Counted from the first letter of the stretch, positions 24,170 through 36,479 are shown. The stretch: DNA of 64,000 nt from Aradus depressus (GCA_963662175.1 OY759215.1:50733213-50797212); one strand, 5' to 3'. Numbers and translations: made by a program. Notes: a model not told the origin generated them from the sequence alone.

Positions 24170-24720
24170 TCGAATCAGATGCTCATTGTCTAAACCATAT
24201 AGCCCAAACGGTCGACTGGTTTTGGAGGAGGAGAAAAAACTTGATTAATTTGTACTGTGGAAGTACAATGCCGGTGAAGACTGTTTTTTATAGATATTGT
24301 TGATCGGTGTTCTTCCCGAAACGTCTATTATAATATATTATAACGTCTGTTATATATATTATAACGTCTATTATTGTAAATTCCTGCGAAAAGTTAATGG
24401 ATTAATTCGTTATGGGGAAGTACATTGCCGGTGATTCACCGACGACATCGTCAGAAATTCTTTGTTGAGCTTTCACCGGAATTTCGTTTTTTCCGCCTCC
24501 CTGATTCGAAAAATGGAAGAAACTTCCTGTTTGCCTGTTACGATAACTCACGATAGAATGAATGTATGAACATGACATTTTAAATGTTACTCCGAACCCC
24601 ATACAGAAGAAAATTATTGATTTTCAGCCAAATTGGCCAAAGGGAAGAAAGGGATAAGAGGAGGGGGCTTAACTCAAAAATCCTAATAACAATAATATTG
24701 CAAACAATTTAGTATGAGGA
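24170..24720 (+). repeat. Modular ~125-bp repeat family, copy
   Basis: Contains the family end piece (GGGGAAGTACATTGCCGGTG, then ATTCACCGAC), then TTTCACCGGAATTTCGTTTT, and a module with ATTTTCAGCCAAATTGGCCA plus 'aaagggaagaaagggataagaggaggggg'. The short minus-strand frame within it is a by-product. Confidence 0.6.
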
Positions 24721-24746
24721 ATCAGAATTATTATAACAGTTATCGA

Positions 24747-25161
24747 GGGCGCCGGTAGCTCAGAGGTGCTTGCTCACTTACTTAGCTCAAGATTGCGGGT
24801 TCGAAACCCTGCCGAGGCCCTTAGGTTTCTTATCTGGGAGGTGAAAAAACCTTGAACACGTACGTTAAGCGATTGTCCCGTGTCTGTGCTATGTCAGGTA
24901 GTACTTTTATAGTACATCGACTGTATGAGGTGAACAGATTGCCTTCTTGCTAAGATAAGTATTTGTCATCCAAAACTGAAAACAGACAGAGGTGCCTGGG
25001 TTTAGGCAATCTTCGACCCTACCCTAGGTGAATACAAATTTAGGGTATGCAAAATTTAGGACTCCCATAGTAGAGTCGGGCTCATTTCCACATGAGCGAC
25101 GAAAGAAGGCGAAATGACCTCGTAATTAAAGCCCGGGCATGAGTCACAATAACTAACTAAT
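24747..25161 (+). mobile_element. SINE-1 copy, plus strand, tRNA head intact, internally expanded
   Basis: Starts GGGCGCCGGTAGCTCAGAGG (box A-like), then GCGGGTTCGAAACCC (box B). It continues through the family body with an apparent insertion of about 110 bp around 24,905-25,020. It ends with the tail phrase AAAGCCCGGGCATGAGTCAC followed by AACTAACTAA repeats. The tRNA-like head would carry the internal Pol III promoter. It is not a functional tRNA gene. Confidence 0.85.
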
Positions 25162-25337
25162 TATCAAAAAACAGACTGATTAAATTCTACAAATAATTAA
25201 TGTGAGAAAATATTAATTAATGACTTTTTTTTATCCATTTATTTATTTAGATCAACATAATACAAAGTTACACATAGTTAGCATAAATGGACAAACATAA
25301 ACAAAAAAATGATTAAATAAGTCATATATGTGTCACA

Positions 25338-25497
25338 TAGTTTTTTCATATCGCCTACCCAGATTTAGTTGTCTAGAACAGGGATCTTCAACGAGTATGA
25401 CATTTTACTGACTTGGTACTGGTACCATCGCTTAACATCCCATCCGAAGGACTTTTTTTTCTCTCCTACATAAAAACTCTAAGGGCCTCGGTGTATA
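25338..25497 (-). mobile_element. SINE-1 fragment
   Basis: Minus-strand body piece: 'catatcgcctac' tail side, then 'ggatcttcaacgagta', 'ccatcgcttaacatcccatccgaaggac' and 'aagggcctcggt'. The tRNA head is missing. Confidence 0.65.
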
Positions 25498-25739
25498 GTT
25501 GTTGATTAGTTATTCAAGTCCTTGATCTGCAAAAACTGACTAGTTTTTTTATGAAGTGCATGTCGGCCCAACATCCGGACTAATTCACTTTCAAATTAAT
25601 TATGAGAATAATTTCATAACTGAAAAACTGGGATACCGTTACGAGAGAAAATTTTCCTGGTCTTATATCCTTTTCAGGGGTTATGTGACTATTTTTTATT
25701 TGTCTATTTTTATTCTTTAATAACTGTTCTACCTAACGG

Positions 25740-26410
25740 TTTAGTAAATAATCCTATTTCTATATGTTATGCGATCGATCAAAAATTTGATGCGGAGTTT
25801 TCAGCGGAATTTCATTTTTTCTGACCTGATTCCAAAAAAAATTTCTGTCTGTATACCTGTGAACACGATGTACTCTTGCTCCAAAACCAGACGACCGTTT
25901 GAGTTAATATTCAATAGTTGATTTACATAAGGCCTCCTAAATCTCCCGATAGAATGATTGTATGGACACGAAATGGTATATGTGTATCCAGAACCTTCTC
26001 AAGGACGACACCTTTTGATTTTCAGCCAAATCGATCAAAGGGAAGGGGGGGGGGGGGATTAGGGGTGAGACATTTAAAAACTCTAATAACTGTAGTTGTA
26101 ATGAATATATCGAAATAAAATTTTGTAGGTGAATTCAAAACCCCACGACACATCAATTTTCAGCGTAATCGGCAATAGGGAAGGAGGATCAGAGGGGGCT
26201 CAACTCAAAAACCCTCAGAACTGCTGATGTAATGAACATATCGACACAAAATTTAGTATGAGGAATAAAGAGCCCCCTATGTAAGTCAACTATTGAATAT
26301 TAGCTCAAACGGTCGTCTGGTTTTGGAGCGGGAGCGAAATATTAATTGATTAATTCCTTCGGGGGAAGTACATTGCCGGTGGTGATTCACCGATTACTTT
26401 TTAAGAAAGT
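25740..26410 (+). repeat. Modular ~125-bp repeat family, clearest copy
   Basis: At least three successive modules. Each has a 'gatgtaatgaatatatcgacacaaaatttagtatgagg' part, a 'ccccac.acacatcaattttcagcgtaatcgg' part, a G/A-rich run ('aagggaaggggg...gaggggg') and a 'ctcaactcaaaaacccTaataactg' part. The copy closes with GGGGAAGTACATTGCCGGTG and GATTCACCGA. Module length is about 125 bp. The pattern is non-coding. Confidence 0.65.
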
Positions 26411-26657
26411 AATAGTCGAAAGACCTTCATATTTGTAGCAAGAATTGGTACATCTCAGTTATTGTATCTTATGTACAACAAATCCGAACTACGTGCCATG
26501 TTGGCTGTAGGCCTATCAATTGACGACCACGGGATGTATGCTGTATATATCTAATCAGTTTGAAGTTCGATATACTAGAACTGCCTAAACAGCGATTCGT
26601 AGATTCATGGAAACCTTTATTTGAATTCATAATGTTTAATTTTATCAGCTTCTATGT

Positions 26658-26970
26658 GTAGTTAGTTATTATATATTCATCTCCGGGCTTTAATTACCAG
26701 TTTATATCGCCTACTACCAGACCGACGAAAGAGAGCCCAACTCTACTGTGGGAGTCCTAAATTTTGTCTAAGTTTAATCACCTAGGGTAGGGGGTATTAG
26801 TGTCTGACATCGCACAGGCTTGAGACCAACGCTTAACGTCTCATCCGAAGGACAGCGTACTCAATGTTTTTCACCTCTTAGATTATAATTCCAAGGGCCT
26901 TGCAGGGTTTCGAACCCGCGATCTTGAGCTCAGTAAGCTAGCACGCTAGCCCTGAGCTACCGACGCCCCC
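26658..26970 (-). mobile_element. SINE-1 copy, minus strand, tRNA head intact
   Basis: The reverse strand begins near 26,970 with GGGGCGTCGGTAGCTCAGGG and has box B GCGGGTTCGAAACCC. It ends at the low side in the GCCCGGAGATGAATATAT tail region. Confidence 0.8.
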
Positions 26971-27069
26971 CTGTCTTGTGTATTTCTTATAGTCCGTGAA
27001 CAAAGGGAAAGTGACTAAGCCATATAATTCATTTTGGGGACTTTTACTTTTTGTTCTCCATACATTTAC

Positions 27070-27463
27070 TAAGAGATATCGGGGAAGTTATCTAATCGGT
27101 CGGAAATTCGATATTGAGTTTTCAACGATATTTCTTGTTCTCCACTTCCTGATTCAAAAAAATAAATAAAAAAAACTTGTGAGTGAATGACCGGCAATGT
27201 ACTTCCCCATGATTTAATCAACTCGTATTCAACGTTTTGCCTAAATTCACTAGTGGATTTACGCAGGGACTTATGAATCCTCATAATGAATTTCGAGTCG
27301 ATACATTCATTAAATAGGCAGTTATTAGGGTTTTTGTGTCAATTCCCTCTTCCTTTTGGTCGATTTGGCTGAAAATTAATAAGTGTCGTTCTTATGGTGT
27401 TCTGGATAGTTATATATCGATACATTCATTCTATCGGGAGTCACCGAGTTTCACAGATAGGCA
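27070..27463 (-). repeat. Modular ~125-bp repeat family, copy
   Basis: Contains CCGGCAATGTACTTCCCCAT, then modules with 'tcgagtcgatacattcatta', 'ggcagttattagggtttttgtgtc' and GATTTGGCTGAAAATTAATA. Orientation is opposite to the 24.2 and 25.8 kb copies. Confidence 0.55.
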
Positions 27464-27489
27464 TTTTTTTTTTTTTTTTTTTTTTTTTT
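27464..27489 (+). repeat. Poly(T) tract, 26 T
   Basis: An uninterrupted run of T between two modular-repeat copies. Confidence 0.9.
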
Positions 27490-27559
27490 GAATCAGGGTC
27501 AGCTGTCCCTGTTCAATAAGTATATATTGTGTGTTACTTTTCATCATGTTCTCTCGAAA

Positions 27560-27900
27560 AAGTAAAGAAACAGGCAGGTAAATTGAAGAAAAGTGTCAGT
27601 ACTGGTACCGATGTACATATCACTTTTTATTATTTCTCCAAAATTCAAAACCCCATAAGAATAGTATCTATTAATTTTCCGCGAAATCGGTCGAAGGGAA
27701 GAGGGTTCGACTAATACCCTAATATAATTGCCAATACTATGAATGTATCGACACAAAATTTAGTATGAGGATTCAGTCACTATGTAAGTCAAATATTGAG
27801 TTTTAGCCCAAAGGTTTGGCTTGATTGGAGTGCGAAAACATAATTGATTAATTCGTGCTAGAGAAGTAGATAGCCGGTGATTGACCGACTTTTTGATATT
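27560..27900 (+). repeat. Modular ~125-bp repeat family, copy
   Basis: Contains 'ccccataagaatagtatctattaattttccgcgaaatcgg', 'atgaatgtatcgacacaaaatttagtatgagg' and the end piece 'gattaattcgtgctagagaagtagatagccggtgattgaccgac'. Plus orientation. Confidence 0.55.
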
Positions 27901-28194
27901 TGTATTGCTTTGCCTCCGCTTCATCAATAGTTTGCCCTCCCCAAATGGCAGGGTGGTAGGTAGGTACTCTTACTGTCGGCAGTGGGTCGGTATCGTACCC
28001 CTGATGTTCCACTCGGCTTTCTATTTGTTGCCTAACTCCATGTTAGCATTCATTCTATGAGAGGTGTCAATGACAACAACAAACATTTCTCATCCTCATC
28101 CCACTGTTAATTATACTAATGTCAATAAACAGTTGAAATGTAACATATTATGTAATTCAACTTTTTCCCGGGGAAAGTTATTATTGTCTCAATA

Positions 28195-28760
28195 TATGTC
28201 GATGAATCACCAGCGATGTACTTCCCCATTACGAGTTAAACATTTAAGTTTTCTCTCTTCCTTCGAAATTAATCGACTGTTTGGGGTAAAAATCGATATT
28301 TGACTAACAAAGGGTCTTCTGAATCTTTGTACTAGATTTTTGTGTCTACACATTCATTACATCGGCAGTTATTAGGCTTTTTGATTTGAGTCTCCCTCCT
28401 CTAATCCCCTCTTTCCCTTTTTCGCGCAAAATTAATAGGTGCTGTTCCTGTGGGGTTTTGAATTAAAATATAAAATTTCATGTCGATACATTCATTTCAT
28501 TGACAATTATTGGGGTTTTTGAGTTGAGCCACTTCTCTAATTCCCTTCTTCTCTTTGGCTGAAAATTAATAGTTGTCTTTATGGGGTTCTGCATACACAT
28601 TATATCATATAATTTCGTTTCGATTCATTCATTCCATTTAGAGTTATAGTGGTCACAGCCACTACAAAAACACGAAATTCCGGTGAAATTCAAAACAGGA
28701 TTTCTGACCAATCACATAACTGATAACTTCGTATAGCTGGGGAAGTAACAATGAACTTGT
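28195..28760 (-). repeat. Modular ~125-bp repeat family, copy with three modules
   Basis: Starts GATGAATCACCAGCGATGTA. It then has repeated units with 'ttgtgtctacacattcattacatcggcagttattaggctttttgatttgag', 'aaattaataggtgctgttcctgtggggttttga' and 'tcatgtcgatacattcatttcattgacaattattggggtttttgagttgag'. The end piece is 'cacgaaattccggtgaaattcaaaa'. The tandem organisation is obvious by eye. Confidence 0.65.
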
Positions 28761-28870
28761 GTAACTTTAATCTGTTCCAACTCCACAAAAATATGTACTC
28801 GTAGTGTATCGGTTTCGGCTTACGCTATCGTCAGCACAGAACAGGGTTCAACTGTAACAGTCAAGTTTGC
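28761..28870. repeat. 'ttgtctattcca' family fragment
   Basis: Contains 'ttccaactccacaaaaatatgtactcgtagtgtatcggtttcggctta' and 'ctatcgtcagcac', matching the hallmark order of the copies at 669-895 and 19,174-19,345. Confidence 0.4.
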
Positions 28871-29277
28871 TAGATTGGCATATTTATACAACTCTGCGAT
28901 TACATGAGGCTGTGACTCACTATCCCAAGGATTGTTGTCTTTATTTTTTTGGAGGATTACTGTTGCTGTAAATTGGAATTTCGTGTTGCTATAAACCATC
29001 AGAGGAACGGCCTACTTTCCTTATGACTTGGCTTTTAATACTTATGGCCGTTCGACAAATAACAAACTCTATATGAAGCTTTATTTGCTTTGACTGGAAG
29101 GAAGTCCAGTTGGGGATATAAGTTGATTCGATCAGGGTTGTTTGATAATCGATGCCTTGCGGCTACAGCAGGAGGTCGTAGTCAGGCTACTTCCTTTTCG
29201 GGCTTTGTTTGATTTTACAGGCAATTTCAGAACTGTAACGAGAGACAGACAAATATTCTCTGTGGACTTGATTTGTT

Positions 29278-29597
29278 AGGTTAGGTTTTATGACTCATGC
29301 CCGGGCTTTACCTAAAAGCTCATATCGCCTACTACCAGAGCGCTCTTTCGTCATTCTGGTGGACATGACTCTACTGTGGGAGTCCTAAATTTTTATTCAC
29401 CTAGGGTAGGGATCTTTAACGAGTACCTGACATCGTACAAGCTCGGGACCATCGCTTAACGTCCCATCCGAAAGACGGCGTGCTTAAGTTTATTTTACCT
29501 CCCAGATAAAATAAACTAAGGGCCTCGGTCGGGTTTCGAATTCACGACCTTGAGCACAGAAGACAAGCACGCATACCACTGAGCTACCGGCGCCCTC
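29278..29597 (-). mobile_element. SINE-1 full-length copy with TTAGG tail
   Basis: Reverse strand: head GAGGGCGCCGGTAGCTCAG, family body, then GGCATGAGTCATAAAACCTA and a final ACCT, i.e. AACCT (TTAGG) repeats at the 3' tip. It is flanked by near-identical 12-bp direct repeats ACTTGATTTGTT (29,266-29,277) and ACTTTATTTGTT (29,598-29,609). About 320 bp. Confidence 0.88.
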
Positions 29598-29609
29598 ACT
29601 TTATTTGTT

Positions 29610-30388
29610 GATTGTACGTCGACTCGACTCACCTTACAACACAACTGTACCATATAGAAGAAAGATTCGCCCCATGTTTAATACCCAAACTTTGTACTCC
29701 GCTCAAAGTTAGGATTGTCTTCATTTAAGATATGGAGTCATGTACTCATCCCAGATTCAACTAATCCTCACCCACAGTCCTAGGTGACTTCGAGGGTGTA
29801 TATATAGGACAACAAGTTTTCCGCTAGAAAAATAGTACAAATAGTAAAACTTTTCTATTTTCCACACGATAAAGAATATATTTAGATGTATTCTTTCACA
29901 ACGAAATTTAAACGTTGATCCGTGGATCAGTGACTTCGCGAATATAATGAAAAATAAAATATATTTTAAGATTCGTGGTGGATTCATAATTGTAAGCTTG
30001 AGTGAACAAAATTAATGTTCCTAAATATATATAGTTACCTAGGGCCCCTATCTTGGAAGAGAGGTCACTCAGCCCTTCATAAACCCTATTGCAACATTTC
30101 CGTTACCAACATTTTGCTCATCTAAGTCAAAACTATGTTCGGACACTGATGAGACTGAAAATAAAGAATAATAGAGAAAAAAAATTGAGCGTCCCTTATG
30201 TATTCCAGTGAGTACTCTCCTTCCTAATGGTGATATTTTATTAAGTTTGACGTCTGTTTGTATCTGGCAAACTTCTACTGATATTTTACACTAAATTAAA
30301 GAGTGTTATAAACCTAGCGAAAAATTATTAGGGTATTCAAGGTTATAGTATGTAGCCAAGATGGTGCTTTGGGAGTTCCGAGATGTTA
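29610..30388. other. Intergenic, no gene seen
   Basis: AT-rich; short minus-strand frames lack any recognisable domain. Confidence 0.4.
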
Positions 30389-30512
30389 GGTACTCGTTAA
30401 AAACCCTTACCCTAAATATTATATAAATAAATAAACCTGTGTAGACAAAATTTAGGATTTCCGCGGTGGAGTCGGGCTCATGTCCACCAAAGCTCTCTGG
30501 TAATAGGTGATG
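30389..30512 (+). mobile_element. SINE-1 3' fragment
   Basis: Contains 'ggtactcgttaaaaacccttaccctaaat', 'gtggagtcgggctcatgtccacca' and 'gtaataggtgatgtgacc'. No tRNA head. Confidence 0.65.
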
Positions 30513-31698
30513 TGACCAAAAACAGTTGATAGTTTTTGTTGACAGATTTCATGATTTTTTTTTTCTCTTTAACGATTTAAAGTACTTAATGGATTTTACC
30601 GAGACATGTTTTATTTTGAAGTTTATGCTCGAAACTGCAATGGTAATGAAGAAAAAAAAAAACTATCCACGTAGAAAATTTCATAATACTCAAAAAAATG
30701 TTAATACAACTTTACATTATCTCATTAAAAATTATACATTTTTTTACTAACTTTAAAATGTGTTTGAACACTATATTTTAGCAACTCGAGACTTCGTGCT
30801 ATGTATGAACATATAAATATACAAATTTGGGGCTATGCGTGTCAAAATGAGGGACATTCGCTTCGCTTAATCAAAAAGGCCTTGTTTCATTGTTGGAAAT
30901 ACTATTCATTTTGAGAGACTCCTCCCCTCTGAATATCCGGAAATAAAATGGGCATTAGTTGGCAGCCCTGACGTGGGGGGGCAAGGTTTGCCAAATGAGA
31001 AGCTGATACTGTGGAAGACCTTCCTTTTGTTGGTCCTGGTAACTGGGTCAAGAGACAGGAGTCTAGTCTACCTTGTTGTCATCTGTTTGGTTTATTTCTT
31101 TCCATTTAATTCAGTTAGTGAATCTAAATAAGAAAAGAACTCAGGACACCTACACAGACAGAGGAAGGACCAGGGAAGACACTTTCTTACCATTCTCCTT
31201 TTATAGGCTGAACAAAAGGAAGAGTTGTTAACTCATTCAGTTTCAGTTCCATTGTTTTCATTCATCATGGCTCTTCAGCATGTCACGCATTCCCACAAAA
31301 CACACTTCCTTCCTTAGTCAACTCTCTGGGTGGTTTACTTGCTATGCTAATGTACAATGCATGGAAACTTTTGTTACCGGTCAACATTTATTTCAATTTT
31401 CGTCGGGATTTTATTTTTTCCGACCCTCTGTCATCTAACTAACAAAAATGTAAATAATTGTAAAAGAAGGTAATATACACAAAAGATTTTTCTTTTGTGA
31501 TCTTCATGTTCTCTCGAACTAGAAGAGGAAGAATGGGCTGTATGAAAACGACTATCTCTTCGCCGATTTAATCGGAGGAGGAAATTTTTTCGACCTAAGG
31601 ACGGTGATGTTAAACATATGATTTTTTAATTTAAACATGTTAAAACTAGCTGGATTGCTCTCCGTTGCCCTGCAGATACTACGCTATGTAGCTTTCAT
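30513..31698. other. Intergenic, no gene seen
   Basis: Holds a weak modular-repeat remnant around 31,390-31,600 ('tcgggattttattttttccgacc'). Otherwise nothing supported. Confidence 0.35.
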
Positions 31699-31775
31699 GC
31701 TTTTTTTTTTTTTTTTTTTTATTATTAATGGTCTCACGGACGAAGCATATCAGCCATGACTCCAATTGTAAGGAA
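31699..31775 (-). mobile_element. SINE-2 tail fragment (degenerate)
   Basis: A poly(T) tract followed by GGTCTCACGGACGAAGCATA and 'tcagccatgactcc' resembles the tail side of the SINE-2 copy at 36,264-36,478 (poly(T), then GGCCTCATGTACGATGCATA and 'ttagccat'). Confidence 0.4.
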
Positions 31776-34700
31776 AAGGAGGGTACCATATGGGATCTGG
31801 AGAAGAGGAGCCCCAGGAGGAACTAGGGGCCGAGAAGTGGGCAGTAAAATGTAAAACTATTATTTTATTAAAATCAGTTAGCCTTCGTGCTTCGAGAGAT
31901 TCTATTTACAACATAAATGTGCTCTGAAACTCGGAAATATCACATTTTTAAAGCTGACAAAATGAATTGCTTATACTTCAGCCATTTAGATTTTCTTCGA
32001 GGTCAATCTTCTTGGACTCATTTGTGGGCATAATGACTCTGCTTCTTCATCCTCTCACTGGTTACTTGCAGAGTTCCGTCTCGTGTCCTGGAGAGCTGCC
32101 TACCATCTGACCTGCTCTGCCATTTCCTCTCGAGTGACCTTTTAGTGAACCGAACCATTTCGCCATTCACTGGACATGTCCGATCCATCCCTCTCTCAAT
32201 ATCCGGATCATTATGTAAAACTCCGGTCTTTTCCTTATCCTCTCAGGTAAGTACATCTTGACCTGGAACTTATGTGAATCATTGCTATCCTCCTCCACAC
32301 CTGGAGTGCTGTTGCTGCTATCTGCCCAACTTTCTTGACTTAGATTCCTCTCTTCAACAAAAGGCAGGCTCTTCTTGTTTTAATCTCGTTTCACTCCTTA
32401 TTCTAACTCTATTCTTCTAATTAGATATTTTTTCTTCATGGGCAATAACGTTTAATTTTCATTCTTTTCTTAGCCAGTTTTCAGGGTTAGCCTGGTGTAG
32501 GCGACGATGCGTCTTTGGCGGGATGCATGAGCACCTTGTCTTGAGAAAACTTTCGGAATTTCATATCTCAGCTAAAATAGTCAAGGGGTATTTGTAATTT
32601 GCTTTAGATATTTCGCCAAATTTAATTTTTAACATGGCTTACTAAATAATTAGTAAATAATCTATAAATCATAAATAAACAAATCACTTAATTTTTCTGA
32701 ATTTCCGTGAAAAGATAATTGTTTGCAAGTAAAATCATTTTTAGGGATGGTTCCATATTTGTATAGATCACGCCATTACCCAGTTCAGTCGTCTCATGGT
32801 CTGTTTTTAGAAGATAGAGAAGTGCAAACAAAACATTTTAATAATTCCAGCCCACTCGGAAGGAGTTCCTTATTTGCCCTACATGTTCGCTGACATTTTA
32901 AACTATAATAATCATGCTAGTGGGATAGTTCATAAGGAACATTATTGTAATGGACAATTTTTCCATAGAACTTAAGTCAATAAACTTCTGAAAAAATTAG
33001 GGAATTTTCGGATTGCTTTAACCTTTAAATCCAATTATTTCGAAAATGATGAAACAAATAAGTAGACATGGTGAGTGGGGTTACTTCTTGGTGTTCAATG
33101 CGAAATTCACATCGCTCTGCAATTTTTCATTATCAAGATATACTTGTGAGCCACCAACATCCTCCATCCCGAATTTCGAGAAAAAAATCCTTAGAAGCTA
33201 CTTTTCTCACGTTAGGTCCATTTCAAATTTCCAGCATCAATCGTTTTTGAGATACAGTGATGAGTATTTAAGTTAGTGAGAACACTTAATTTTGTAAAGA
33301 TTAGAGAGGCTGAGGAGGACCAAATTACCCCTTCTGATCTGGCAGTCACTTAAAATATTATATAAGTGGGGTATTAGATGAAAGGTTATGATGAGTAGAT
33401 AGATTCAGAATACATTTTTAGTTCATTCTTAGTTTTTGAACTGGTGACATGAGAAGGGGAAATGTATGTGCAAAAGTTGGCCTCTAACTCGAACAATTTA
33501 TATCATGAAAATCTGTTTCGGTCAAAAGTTAATGGGGAGAAGGGGATCATTTTTTCTAACATTATCTTAATTTCAAGGTCTCATTGGTGAGAAATGAAAA
33601 TTACTCCATTCAGTAATCATTTTAATTATAAGCTAGTCTAATATTTTTTTCTAGCACAAATTTGGACGTGTAGGATGCCTGTTTGCAGCTAAATGTCGAA
33701 GTGCAAGAAGGCTTCATGTTTCGATAACAAGCTGCTTAGCGACATTGTGAAATCTATTGCATTTTTATTATTATTATTTTTAGGGGAGACGGTGACACAA
33801 TACACTAACGGCCTATATATTATCGAAATTTTTAGTAGATCTCTGAAATCATATATTTAAACATTAATAGAAAAAATGAAATTTACCAAACCTTTTAATG
33901 TTTCTTGCTGTACGAGTACTTGCCTATAATACTTTCTGTTAATAATAGTCCTTTGTCATTCGTCATGCACCAATCAATTGCACAGATACAAACATGACTC
34001 ATCGAGAAAACCAGTGTTTTATTATTGCCTTAGATTAAATTTGTACCACAGAGTAGAAACATTCCCTTTTTTAGAAAAAAATTGTTCGAAAAATTACTAC
34101 TTTAGAAAAAAATCACTGTTTTTAAATGTTGCCTTTATCAGATGAGAGGGTTTTTACCTTTTGAAGTTTCTTTCTTCAGTTCTAGTTTCTTCAGCTGCTT
34201 ATTACAAAACTTTGCTCAATAACTAATTTTCTCTTAGTTTTGAAATATATTCTTCACGAATATTGCAGAAAAAAAACAGTCAACTATAAAAAGTACATCG
34301 TTATAACTAACATTGAAATTTTAAACATTTGAGCGATAGTTCATCAATCACTTAAGAAATATTACATTCCACGTGTACCTTACGTACGCCATTATTATAA
34401 CTCACTTATAGCAGCAAATAAAGACTAAAGCTCTTAGAAGAATTTTAGTTTGTGCGTGTGTGCGTCACAAAAATTCGTCTCCTTAATTTTCGCACTCTCA
34501 GAGGGAGGGAAGATTCTGGAGGTGTCGTTTTAATTTTTTTTGGCTTTGGGCTATATTCTAGAAAAAAATTGCATGTTTCTAGTTCCAGCAGTTTGTTTTC
34601 TGCCAAGATGGACGCAAAGACAGACAGAATACAGTTTTTTGTTTTCATTCTAGAGCCGTTAAGAGGTTTCAAGTTTATATGACTTTTGATGTTGCAAGAG

Positions 34701-35490
34701 GTATAATTACAAAGAAGAATACTTGAAGTTGTTGTTGTTGATGTGTTGTCTTAAGAAAGAGTTGTATGACCTCCGCTCCTTCTACATTGATCCTTCTATA
34801 GACAATTCACCTCACCTCACACTAGCAATACCTTTTTCGTCATCCCACTACTTGATATAATTGTAGAGTTTCTTCGTCGATTTCTCTGCCAGAGTTAGTC
34901 GGAATAATTGTAATATGTCCTCAATGGCACAACATTTCCTCTTCAATAACAGAAATTAGGGCATCATTGAAAAAAAATCTAGGTACTTGGTAGTGCTTCT
35001 CTCAAAGGATGTAGTCTCTTCCCTGTTCCTCGCGTTCTGTCGCCTTATGAGATCCATTTCAACCTCAAAGAGACTATATATCATTGTGCTTCCTTTCATG
35101 AAATTGTTCATATAAGTTCAAGAATTTACCCATCGAAGTCGAACCACAAGCACTAAAACCTTGAAAGTTTCTAGAAATGTTTGATGTTTTCTTGTTCTCG
35201 AATCAAGCAAAAAGTTTGCTAAGGATGTTGTTCATATTTAAATGATGTTTGAACACATTGCAATGATCCCTCACCCATTACATTATATGGTATTGTTTTC
35301 TATATTCCAAAAATCCAAATTTGTTCCAGATGTTCTTTTGAAGCACGATTTAAGGGTGTGGAGTTTTCTTGATCCCGGGTTATTGTCTGAGGAAGTAAAA
35401 AAAAAGTAATTCTTGTAAAGAATAATTTCCACTTCAGCTATTCTTTGAAACAATCCAAACAACTAGACACTTAATTTTATTGACAACACA
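31776..35490. other. Intergenic, no gene seen
   Basis: No domain-bearing frame was recognised on either strand. A slightly GC-richer stretch around 32,000-32,400 may be an old LINE remnant on the minus strand, but no diagnostic motif survives. Confidence 0.35.
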
Positions 35491-35757
35491 GTGGAAGCAT
35501 GTTCTGTTTTCTCGATGTTACGTGAAATGAGAGTAGATACCAAGATGATATGGATTGGTGATTGCGGGAGCTGCGAACCATGGTCTCTTCCCAAGACCAT
35601 TTCTTCTCTATGTCAGTGTAATTGTCAATTTTGCATAATTGCAGTTCCAATTAGAAAATTACACTGTGTAGCGGAGATAACTTCTCTTATTAAAACTGCA
35701 ATTAAACGAAGAAGGAATGCATATATACTTTCCTTATATGTAAAGGAATGTAAGTAA
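35491..35757 (+). other. Cysteine-rich open frame, unassigned
   Basis: An 88-codon frame preceded by a usable acceptor (GACAACACAG) and containing a donor-like AAT|GTAAGTAA near its end. It reads DCGSC, then a 12-residue gap, then LCQCNCQFC and KLHC. The Cys/His density resembles a degenerate zinc-binding module (RING or B-box). That would suit the missing N-terminus of the Tudor gene 2.6 kb downstream. However, the cysteine spacing fits neither domain, the donor phase does not match the next known exon, and local inverted repeats suggest chance. Confidence 0.2.
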
Positions 35758-35759
35758 TT

Positions 35760-36263
35760 AGAAATCTGTTATTTGGACTTCTGTGTCCCACTTCTCATAC
35801 AAGTTGGTTTTTTGCTTAGATTCCTCATACGTCCACAACATTCATAATGGAGAAAAAATGTAGAAGTGATTCTTAGTTTGGAAAGGATTGTTATCTTTAT
35901 TGATATCCGCGGTACGACATAATGCCACTGGCCCGAGTACAAACTGATTTTTCTAATAAAATTAATGAACACTTCAATTCTCACCCACTAACTTGAGCGA
36001 GATCTAACTGAAATTACTGTCAGTTTACCTGCTGATTGTTTGATCTAAGAGAAAGGAACCAGTCTGGGATCCCACACCCACTTCTATCTGCTCGGTCCGT
36101 CCATGCCTCTCCAACGGAGGAAAGTTTTAGATTTAATTTATAAACATAAGATTTCAGTTCCGTTATCCTCGATATACACTCATATCGTTAGCATATTAGG
36201 CTCCTATCCCCAACTAATTTGCTGGCGGATAATAATCCTTCTTAAAACTGCTAAAAGCTAACG
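35760..36263. other. Intergenic, no gene seen
   Basis: No supported features. Confidence 0.4.
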
Positions 36264-36478
36264 TTTTTTTTTTTTTTTTTTTTTTTTGGCCTCATGTACG
36301 ATGCATATTAGCCATATCACTGTGTAATTTACTAGTTATTTACGACATCCATGGCCCCGGAAGGGAGTTCTATCTGTGAAATAAAACTCACTCCCGGGCG
36401 GGATTCGAACCCGCAAACCATGGTGAGACCATGCGACCAAAGCCCTACGCTCTAGCCTGCACGGCCACCATGTCTCCC
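36264..36478 (-). mobile_element. SINE-2 copy (tRNA-Ser-like head), minus strand
   Basis: Reverse strand: GGAGACATGGTGGCCGTGC and GCTAGAGCGTAGGGC (box A side), an extra arm, then GCGGGTTCGAATCCCG (box B), a body with a GGGAGTGAGTTTTA phrase and a poly(A) end. The long-variable-arm layout suggests a tRNA-Ser origin. A short CTAACG occurs on both sides, a possible target duplication. It pairs with the copy at 41,517-41,742. Confidence 0.85.
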
Positions 36479-36479
36479 T

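Noticed and set aside
24747..24830. Functional tRNA gene
   Set aside because: Box A and box B are present, but the acceptor-stem pairing is poor and the sequence continues into the SINE body with many relatives in the window.
32000..32400. Reverse-transcriptase or integrase remnant on the minus strand
   Set aside because: A GHV-like phrase was seen, but no diagnostic motif series could be followed. Not enough to call.
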